A stretch of 64,000 bases of DNA from Limnomonas spitsbergensis (taxonomy: Eukaryota > Chlorophyta > Chlorophyceae > Chlamydomonadales): assembly GCA_037349105.1 (NCBI GenBank), contig JAYJMM010000036.1:992001-1056000 (forward strand). The letters are read 5' to 3'. The position numbers were made by a program, and so were the translations under genes. Under the pieces are notes generated by a model. The model had not been told where the DNA came from and made no database searches. It was given only the letters and a program-made list of their open reading frames with translations. This document shows, one piece after another, positions 57,601 to 64,000 of the stretch; within the stretch, counting starts at the first letter, position 1; every line of letters begins with the position of its first letter.

Positions 57601-60600
57601 CAGGAGAGGAGGAGGGGTATGTGTGTGCAAAGGGAGGGCAGATGGAACTGTTGACGAGGGAAGAGAGTGTCAGGAGAGGAGGAGGGGGGTGCAAGGGGGG
57701 GGGGGAGGGGCAAAAGAAACCGGTGAGGAAGGAAGAGGAGGGGATCAGGAGAGGAGGTGAAATCTTAGGGGCGGCAGGACAAACCAGTGATGGGGCAGAG
57801 GGGATCAGAAGAGAAGGAGGAGAGGAACACAGGGGGGCCCGGAAAGGGAAGATTAGATGATCAGAAGAGGAGGTGGTGAGCCAGGGATGTAGGGAGGTCT
57901 GGTATTGTGGGAGGCGGGGAGTGTTTTTATTAAGCCTTCTTAGATAGGGGCCTCACCAGCAGTTATGTAAGAGTACACTCAACCACCTTTTGCAAGCCGG
58001 TGGTCAGTTGGTAACCACTGGGCATGTGTTGACTAAGCTTGGCAGCCTAGGCCCGGTGCACGGGTGCAGCATGCCCTGTTGCTCAGGACACCAGTCGTAG
58101 GTATGAAGGTAGGACTGGTGTCCTACCAAGGTGCGCTTCCCTGGTCCACGTTCACTCGGGGAGTTTCTTTAATCCTCCGTATTGGTATTTACGTACTACT
58201 GGTGTCCTGAGCAACAGGGCATGCTGCACTGGGCTCACACGGCCGTAGGTCGTGGTGCAGATGAGTCGTAGCTCTGAAGCACTAAAGCAAGCAGCCGTCA
58301 GCGGGTCTCTAACGGACACGTTGTCCCGATGCAGGCTGCCAAGGAGCTTCGTATGCCGTACTGGGACTGGGGCCTGGTACCCAACAGCCAGCACCTACCA
58401 TCCATCCTCACCGATGTTACCGTCAAGGTCTGCACCCCGCGGGGCGTGCGCAGCATCCAGAACCCGGTGCGGAGCTACAAGTTCCAGCGCGCAACGGGGC
58501 CTGGCACGAACCTCTCCGTGGTGTCGCCCTTATCGCTGTACAACACCTGGCCGGTCTTGAACTCGGAGGGCGCAACAACGGGCCGCTGGCCGACGCAGCC
58601 TGCCGACGGCTTCACGCCCACGTCGAACAACGACGAGAGGTTCCGTGACCAAGTGCTGACAAGGTCCAAGGTGCGCTGCCTTGGTCCACGTTCACTCAGG
58701 GAGTTTCTTAAATCCTCCGTCGTGGTTAATTATCTGCTTTGCAAGGTAATGCCCTTGTCTCATTGTTTTGACAACGACACCGTGTTCAACAGCTCATGGT
58801 GGAGATCGACTGATCAAGTCCATGTTCAAGATGCGTCCCTTGTTTCTGCTGTGTTTTTATTTCTATCTGTGTGTACCTGGCCACCTTGGCCAGGCCAATG
58901 GGCAGCCACCACCCGATGGGACGATGGGGACCAAACATAGACTCGCCCAAGAAGCAGGGCTTGCTTGCTACGGTACACCATAATCAGGGAAAAGAGGCAC
59001 AAGGTGCCGCCCTTGTCTCCGCAAGATGCCTGACATGTAAATGGACCTCTTGGATAGCACGATATGGGACTGATGAGCCCTATGCTGTGGCACCTGCCAT
59101 TCCTCACAGCTCCTTCTTGGCGGGCCTTATTGGATACAAACACGGGGCACGTCAATAGCTAACTGTGACTAATGGTGGTCTAATATGCTGGGAGATTCGA
59201 AGTTTGCATGGATTGTACTTCCTAGCCTTGCCGTTCCTTTGGTTAACGTCTAAAAAAGACTTTAAAAACGTTATTTTAGCCGTCAAAAGAAGGGAGCCCC
59301 AAGCAAAGCTTTCTTTTTTTTACTTCTTAGCGAGATATTGCAGTAAAAAAACATATATGCAATCTTGCAGCTGTATGTGCATGCTTACTGTAATCGAAAT
59401 AGCGGCCTCTTTGATTGGGTTGCGCATCGCAGCCACTGCCTTTCCACGTGGCCCAGAAGTGCCTTTGGCCCTGAGCTGTGCTATCCCCTTCACTCGCTCT
59501 TTCCCCGTGTCTGCGCACCAGACAAGTCGTGCCTCAACACATACCGCTTGCACAGGCAGATCCGGGCAGCATGGTGAGGCATGCAGACACGCCTGGCGTA
59601 TCCTGGCGTGTGGCCATCATGGAGATCTACAGCCACAAGACATGGGAGTGCTTCAGCAACGCCCTCGACGAGCAAAAGAACTCGCTGTGTCTATACAGCT
59701 CGGTCAGTCTTTCACATTTAAGGGTTCAGGGTTAGCCTAGGACCAACGCTGAACCCTTCAGGTTTAATCTAGGACCAACCCTAAACCCCTCAGGGTTTAA
59801 CCCAGGACCAACCCTAAACCCCGGTGTTGTACAACAGAGTGTGCCTATGCCAACTCAGTGAGAAGGGGAGGATAACGAACCGTTCGTTTTAGTGAGTGGT
59901 ATACCACTATCAGCTACAGTACAGCTACACTGTAGCCCCCGGTCACAAGGCCCTGGTGCGGCCAGCCCTGCTGCTTGGACCACCGGCCAGAGGCCGGCCC
60001 AGGTTTGGTGGGAATCGGCCCAGGGGTGACCGCAGGGCGGCTCATCAAAGGTAGTCCGGGACCCACTGGAATAAACACTGATAACAAAACAATGGGACCT
60101 TTGACCACGTGTTGTAGTGGTCTTCAACATTTTTGGACCACCGTATTCATATACACTAGTACTGGTCACGCACACTGCGGGTTATGCACATGATGCTTTC
60201 AGACTGATCTTGCACATTACGGGTCCAGCACAATACAATTTCGGATTGGCCTTGCACATTGCAGGTCTTACACGTGCACTTTTAGACTGATCTTGCACAT
60301 TGCAGATCCAGCACAAAGCTCTTTCGGACTGGTCTTCCACATTGCAGATAATGCACAATGCAATTTCATACTGGCTTTGCATAGTGTAGATTCGGCACAA
60401 TGCTCTTTCAGACTGGTCTTGCACATATTGCACTTTCGCATTGGTCCAGCACAGTACATGTCCAGCAAAGTGCACTTTCAGAACAGTCTTTCAGTGCCTT
60501 TTGGGACAGGCGTTGCACATTGTAGGTCTTCCACATTGCACTTTCAGACTGGCCTTGCACACTACCGTTGCAGAGTGATGATGCACACTACCTCATGTGG

Positions 60601-62999
60601 TGCACTCTATCATTCACACTCATGCACGCACTACTACGTAAGGGGGTGTATGCATGCATGTGTGTGCAAATTGAGGCATTGCAAAACCAAGTGTATCTGC
60701 TGTGTGTGTGTACGTAGATGGAGAGCATGCACAACCACGTCCATATAGCTATTGGCGGTGAACGCGGGATGGTGTCTGCCCCGGGGTGGACGTCAGGGAC
60801 AATGAGCCTCCTGGAGTCCGCCGCCTTCGAGCCGCTCTTCTTCCTGCATCATGCAAATGTCGACCGGCTGATCGCCATGTACCAGGTAGGATTCAAGCAT
60901 GACGGGAACGTCAGGGAGGGGAGGTTCTCTGTTCAAGGGTTCAGATTTATAACCCAAAGGCCCTTATGAGCCGGTATTTTTCCTGCATCATGCCAATGTT
61001 GACCGGCTGATTGCCATGTACCAGGTGGGCATGGTAACGGTGCGGATGTGCGCTTTTCACCTAACCCGCACGCCCCTAGGGTTTAGGGTTTAACTAAACC
61101 CTAGGAGGGCGTAGATTTCTTTCATGCTTACCACGTGGGAATTTGGCCTCCGGGGATCAGGGAGGGGAAGTTCCAAGCTGCGGCTTTCTGGTTCCGGGCA
61201 TGGATTTTAGATTTCCGAAATGCTAGAGGTGATGGTTTGTCTGATACAGTGCGGTGGGTATGATGTTGAACACGGCGTGCTCACTTCACATGCTGGCAGA
61301 TAATGAATGCTTGTTGACTTTGGTCTTGATTGGGTTTACAGAGTGAGTGTGGTTCACAGGCTTTTCCAGTCCCTCAACCAAGCAACGCATCCTTGTCAGT
61401 GTTTTTATTAGGCCATAGATGGCCCGAGGCCACAAATGAGGCCATAACAGTTAATGACAGAAAGAGAAACCTTTCATCCCGCACCCCTCCGTGCGGCTCG
61501 CCGCGCCGTCCCATTTCTCACACCTTAGGCATTTTAAATGAATTGCATACCGTAGATCGAGATAGACTTCGCTCAGAATTAATTGATGGTTGGCCTACGC
61601 GGACATGGCTGCGTGCTAATAATAATTCAAAACTATTTTGGGTGTGCGCGCTATGAATTAAAAATAGATGTCAGAAAAAGCAGTGCGCTAGCGTGCGACT
61701 GTTTGATTTGACATCAGTCGAGTGATCCTTACGCCAGTCCCCGTATCGAAGCTCGATCCTGGGGGCAGAGAAGGGTGCTGACGACTGCTGACGTTTTGGG
61801 GCCCCAACAGCCACACATATCAGAGGCCAGGAAGCGGCCAGAGTGGTCTTTTCCAGAGGGTTCGGGTCTGGAGTCGCTAAAGGAACTGGCGGAGGAGGGG
61901 GACTATGCTGAGTATTGCTGACCGTGTACTGTCCTTCCTGGCATCAAACGAGGGTTGCAACTGAGTTTAATGTATTAACTGAAAGCGCTGTGCGGACGAA
62001 ATTTTTAATTACCGTATCGTAACTGATGCGCGATGTTAAATTAAATTACCCACTTTGCGGCGTTCAATTAAATTAAAATGTCGTCTCGTTTCTTGATTAT
62101 TATTTTAGCTGCGTTACGGAAATTTAAATGACTTGTTGGGGGGATGCGTGGACCCTATGATGATTTACGGTATTTTGAAGAAAAAATGTAAACACTGTTC
62201 CTAGTGAGTGATTGGTGATCAGGCTGTTGTTAATTTGCTGCTGATGTTGATGCCTATCCTGATCATGTCGTTGTCCATGCAGGCTGTGCACCCCGATGTA
62301 TACATGACGCCCGGTACGTCCTTGACAGGATCCTTCATGTACGAACGCGGGCAAATGATAGACGCAGATAGCCCGCTCTACCCGATCGCCGACGAGAAAG
62401 GGGGCTTCTATACGGCAAACCGTGTGCGGCGTGTGGAGGACCTGGGCTACACCTACGCTGACATCGCAGATGGTCCAGACCCGAGCACGATGTACGCACG
62501 CTTGCTTCAGCAGTACGGTCCGGAGGAAGGCAGCAAGGCCACTGGGATGTTCCGCTGGTTCCTGTATGTTCGTTACACGACCAAATCCGAGGCCGCGGTG
62601 GCAGCGGGGTACTTCACTGTCGATGTCATCTTCATGGCGCAGGCAGACAACATAACGACGTACGGGCCGATCGTTGCGATGCCGAGCCCGGAAGTCCCGG
62701 TGCCCGGGAGCGTATCATTCTCGTACACGACCGACATTACGGAAATGATGGCTAAGAACGGAATTGCAACCGATATCCCACCCGTCAGCGAGACAGACGC
62801 CTCGCTGGGCCCGTCCCAACAGCCGTTGCACGAATCCCAGTTCCGCTCGCAGTGCATGCTCGGCCCGGAGCCGGTCGAGTGCACCACGTTGGTACAGACT
62901 GTGTGGGCGGTCCAACCCACGGTGGCTGACCCGCAGGGCATGCACCAGGGTATACTATCGCTGTGCACCGAAGCTGGGCTGCAGCCATGTAGTGTGTAG
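51661..62999 (+). CDS. Type-3 copper tyrosinase (polyphenol oxidase-like)
   Basis: Firm exons: 54311-54385, 55985-56116, 57210-57359, 58335-58670, 59556-59702, 60718-60885, 62283-62999 (TAG). All are phase 0 with GT-AG ends and give 574 residues. A possible first exon 51661-51714 (MNSDETSFIRHQLQQLRT, donor cacc|gtgagt) also fits phase 0 but is weak. Tyrosinases use two coppers to oxidise phenols to quinones. CuA ligands appear as H48 (AGIHGIP), H78 (YCDHATRAF) and H87 (WHRPF). CuB ligands are H285 and H289 (SMHNHVH) and H325 (FFLHHANVDR). The CuB signature has Glu where DPxF is usual. The Cys two residues before H78 could form the Cys-His thioether known in fungal tyrosinases. A C-terminal region of about 240 residues follows; it may be the shielding domain. 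No signal peptide was found, because the N-terminus is uncertain. Confidence 0.88.
52800..53445. repeat. 26-bp minisatellite, about 24 copies
   Basis: The unit is aatcgtgctaccatgcagac plus atgcag, with an aatcgt/tatcgt dimorphism. The 300-codon open frames in all three plus frames cycle through the same peptide and are not genes. If the weak first tyrosinase exon is real, it lies in that gene's first intron. Confidence 0.93.
53620..53875. repeat. 21-bp minisatellite, about 12 copies
   Basis: The unit is gtactgcaagcctgcacttt plus g, with many small variants. Its period is a multiple of three, so the open frames are trivial. Confidence 0.9.
54388..54578 (+). mobile_element. Complete MITE inserted at a splice donor
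   Basis: The left end 'cagtgtttcttttttcg' and right end 'cgaaaaataaactctg' are inverted repeats. The left flank ctgcaggt (54380-54387) and right flank ctgcatgt (54579-54586) match at 7 of 8 bases, an 8-bp target duplication. The left flank is the end of a tyrosinase exon plus the GT of its donor. There is no coding capacity. The consensus terminus is CAGTGTTTCTTTTTCG. Confidence 0.85.
54598..54682 (+). repeat. Dispersed repeat, ggcgtagctttcttt family
   Basis: 'aggctgcgctgtttccttaa' is followed by 'cacagggtgtagctttcttt'. It lies in the first firm tyrosinase intron. Confidence 0.7.
54979..55166 (+). mobile_element. MITE copy with TIRs and 8-bp duplication
   Basis: The left end 'cagtgtttctttctttttcg' and right end 'ccaaaaagaaacaccg' flank the family core. 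Flanks tttccttc and attcctgc match at 6 of 8. The right flank continues as attcctgcaggt, the same 12 bases as the tyrosinase exon end at 54376-54387. Confidence 0.8.
55345..55437. repeat. 18-bp repeat (ctgccaacctcccccccc), about 5 copies
   Basis: It contains runs of eight C separated by 'tgccaacct', in a tyrosinase intron. Confidence 0.92.
55676..55984 (+). repeat. ~121-bp copies of the 5' edge of a tyrosinase exon
   Basis: The exon start at 55985 (catgcag|gcatacctggccatgcag) is preceded by two diverged copies with acceptors near 55758 and 55869: gcaagcatacctggccctgc and gcaggcatacctggctatgc. A partial third copy is near 55680. Each includes 'atcgatgcctgat.tcgcccc' intron sequence. Only the last copy keeps the protein frame. 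Confidence 0.85.
56092..56640 (+). repeat. 46-bp array made of a tyrosinase exon end and donor
   Basis: The first unit is the real exon end, acacacccgtggcagccaga cacg|gtcagtgggcggg. It is followed by about 11 copies of acacacccgtggcagccagg tacggccagtgggcgggttc atcata. In most copies the donor GT has become GC; one near 56297 keeps gtcagt. Confidence 0.93.
56800..56890 (+). repeat. Dispersed repeat, ggcgtagctttcttt family
   Basis: The most complete copy: ggtaacggtgcggatgtggc ... cgccctaatagggcgtagct, then a ttct run. Confidence 0.75.
57365..57890 (+). repeat. Polypurine tract, degenerate gaggaggagggg repeats
   Basis: About 500 bases are nearly all A and G on the plus strand, with repeated 'gatcaggagaggaggag' and 'gcaaagggagggcag' units. 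It begins just after a tyrosinase exon donor (57360). The 115-codon frame here is low-complexity and not credible. Confidence 0.85.
58064..58229. repeat. Perfect 32-bp inverted repeat round an exon-edge copy
   Basis: Arms 58064-58095 and 58198-58229 are exact reverse complements (left begins gtgcagcatgccctgttgct). The 102-bp loop holds 'aaggtgcgcttccctggtcc acgttcactcgggg', a copy of the donor region of the tyrosinase exon ending at 58670 ('aag|gtgcgctgccttggtcc acgttcactcaggg'). Confidence 0.9.
58721..59555. other. Tyrosinase intron, no further feature
   Basis: This is the intron between the fourth and fifth firm exons. A reverse, degraded MITE core may lie at 58880-58985 (gatggggaccaaacatagac). 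The rest shows nothing recognisable. Confidence 0.4.
59713..59825. repeat. ~33-bp repeat with telomere-like words
   Basis: Three units of 'ctaggaccaaccctaaaccc' with 'ctcagggtttaac' follow a tyrosinase exon donor by 10 bp. They mix CCCTAAA and TTTAGGG-type sequence. Confidence 0.8.
59893..60085 (+). mobile_element. MITE copy, subfamily B
   Basis: It runs from 'gagtggtataccactatcag' to 'acccactggaataaacactg' with the family core. It is the best example of the variant ends also seen at 19022 and 48812. Confidence 0.75.
60195..60570. repeat. 42-bp degenerate tandem repeat, about 8 copies
   Basis: Units of the form 'gactgatcttgcacattgca' plus 'gatccagcacaaagctcttt' and 'cg' vary by 20-30 percent. 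They lie in the intron before the CuB exon of the tyrosinase gene. Confidence 0.8.
60968..61030 (+). repeat. Second copy of the CuB exon end, mostly silent changes
   Basis: gagccggtatttttcctgca through accag|gtgggc repeats the real exon end (60829-60885) 139 bp downstream. It encodes EPVFFLHHANVDRLIAMYQ against EPLFFLHHANVDRLIAMYQ. Differences are third-position silent changes except one Leu to Val codon. It retains a GT donor, but no acceptor lies at its start. Confidence 0.92.
61030..61125 (+). repeat. ggcgtagctttcttt-family repeat with telomere-like hairpin
   Basis: This copy begins ggtaacggtgcggatgtgcg. Its central palindrome is enlarged to a hairpin at 61075-61105: cctagggtttag, loop ggtttaa, ctaaaccctagg (12-bp perfect arms). 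Other copies have only gccctaatagggc here. Confidence 0.8.
61126..62282. other. Last tyrosinase intron, no further feature
   Basis: It starts with a short echo of the CuB-exon intron ('gggatcagggaggggaagtt' against 'ggaacgtcagggaggggagg'). A GC palindrome-like stretch lies near 61480-61510. AT-rich sequence at 61960-62110 shows nothing recognisable. Confidence 0.4.
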
Positions 63000-64000
63000 C
63001 GGTACTTGCAGCCGTTCACAAAGGGTGAGCAGCTCTAGTGAAACCTAAACATAAACCCTAAACCCTCACTCGGCCTGTAGTGTTAGTTGTATGCAGCCAC
63101 TTGCCATGTCCTTTGGGCACACTTGCAAGATTTGTGGCGGCAGCAGCTAGCAACAAGAGGACGGCCTTGGGCCAGAATGAGCCAGGGAGGATCACATTTA
63201 GGAATTTAGGTCCATCTTGCTTGCTGGCAGGCCCAAATCGTGATCCGTTCACGATATCCGTTCACGATATGTGCTTTTCAATAGTTGATGGCCCTAAATC
63301 TGTTTTGTTGGTTTGGTGGATTTTTTTGCAAAACTTGGCTCGCACCTATGGCGTGGCTTTCCCTTTCTTGAAAGACATACAAGGCACGCATTGGACAGCA
63401 TTGGAATGACGACGTGATGTACTGCTCAAGTGTGGTTCCGGTATCTAGATTTAAAACAAGCACTATAATAAACCCGTCAACACTTCATTCATGTTGTGTT
63501 CACATGGGCAGGGCTGCAATCTTTGAAGGTCACAGCTTCTGAATGAAATTGAACTCTGTATTTGTGGCAGTCAGTGATAAGTCAATGACGTTACACCTCT
63601 GGGCCCGCTTTTTGGCAGTCTGTGGTAGGTAGGATGCCCTGCTTGAATAATTGTGGTGATGCTGAACCGTATATTTTCCTGTGTGGTGTACGGTATATGA
63701 AGCTTGTGTCCATTAACCTTTTTACACTTCAATGCTTGCCCAACCCAACATCATAGTTTTGGAAGGTGTGTAGCAGAATATTTAACGACTCCTGGCTGCA
63801 CCCTTTTGTCCGGAACCTTATTTTCTCAGTCAGAAATAAGAATCTTGAGGGCTAGAGGTGTCAATTCCAAACAGCTCAACCGTGCGCTGCACCCCTATGG
63901 TCTTCTCCTGAGAGATGGTCCCTATCCGAATGAATGATGTTTATTGTCGGATGCCATGCGGCTCCAAGCCTGGCTGGTAGATAGAAAAGTGTTTGATTGC
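63000..64000. other. 3' flank of the tyrosinase gene
   Basis: A telomere-like 'aaaccctaaaccct' is at 63053-63067. A gcgcccacgcggccgagc-family fragment (aatgacgttacacctctggg) is at 63581-63604. Open frames at 63080-63409 and 63704-63937 have no recognisable motif and I do not count them as genes. Confidence 0.45.

Noticed and set aside
57513..57860. 115-codon Gly/Arg/Glu-rich frame
   Set aside because: It is translation of a polypurine tract in a tyrosinase intron.
63080..63409. 109-codon plus-strand frame after the tyrosinase gene
   Set aside because: No motif, no splice context, and the opposite strand is equally open; support is too thin for a gene call.

Overview
This window is eukaryotic nuclear DNA, most likely from a green alga. 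The protein-coding genes are split by many GT-AG introns. Plant-type telomere-like TTTAGGG/CCCTAAA tracts are scattered through it. A plant-type D-cysteine desulfhydrase and a CDKL kinase (a family tied to cilia) sit beside large amounts of simple and transposon-derived repeat. A prasinophyte such as Cymbomonas would fit, but that is a weak inference from style alone. All exon joins were worked out by hand from reading frame, splice dinucleotides and intron phase; there is no transcript evidence.

Layout. (1) 0.55-2.7 kb, minus strand: the 3' part of an unrecognised multi-exon gene. (2) 3.1-8.7 kb, plus: RING finger, protein-kinase domain, SAM-like segment and ARM repeats in one gene; its kinase APE motif carries an in-frame TAG. 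(3) 11.1-28.9 kb, plus: an 11-exon D-cysteine desulfhydrase gene whose exons join into an uninterrupted 391-residue protein; its introns hold most of the large minisatellites (43, 22, 59, 12, 16 and 12 bp units). (4) 29-37.6 kb: mostly dispersed repeats, with a single-exon hypothetical gene (32.0-33.4 kb, minus), a long hairpin at 34.1 kb and a retroelement remnant at 35.2-35.9 kb. (5) 37.6-42.4 kb, minus: a frameshifted LINE retrotransposon with ORF1 and an endonuclease/reverse transcriptase ORF2. (6) 44.3-50.1 kb, minus: a CDKL-type CMGC kinase with a TEY activation loop. (7) 50.8 kb, minus: a tRNA-Gly(GCC)-like gene. (8) 51.7 or 54.3 to 63.0 kb, plus: a type-3 copper tyrosinase gene.

The most unusual theme is that short copies of exon edges, with the adjoining splice site, lie in the neighbouring introns of all four well-resolved genes. 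Some are single copies (the tyrosinase CuB motif, a kinase exon, two desulfhydrase exons). Others are tandem arrays (121-bp units in the RING-kinase gene, 46-bp units at a tyrosinase exon end). A second theme is a roughly 190-bp MITE-like family with 16-bp terminal inverted repeats and imperfect 8-bp target duplications. It lies repeatedly close to splice sites and in one case its target duplication spans a splice donor. Together these suggest that intron edges here are hot spots for local duplication and transposon insertion.

The genes do not form a pathway or operon; they are independent nuclear genes (ubiquitin/kinase signalling, cysteine catabolism, ciliary-type kinase, phenol oxidation).
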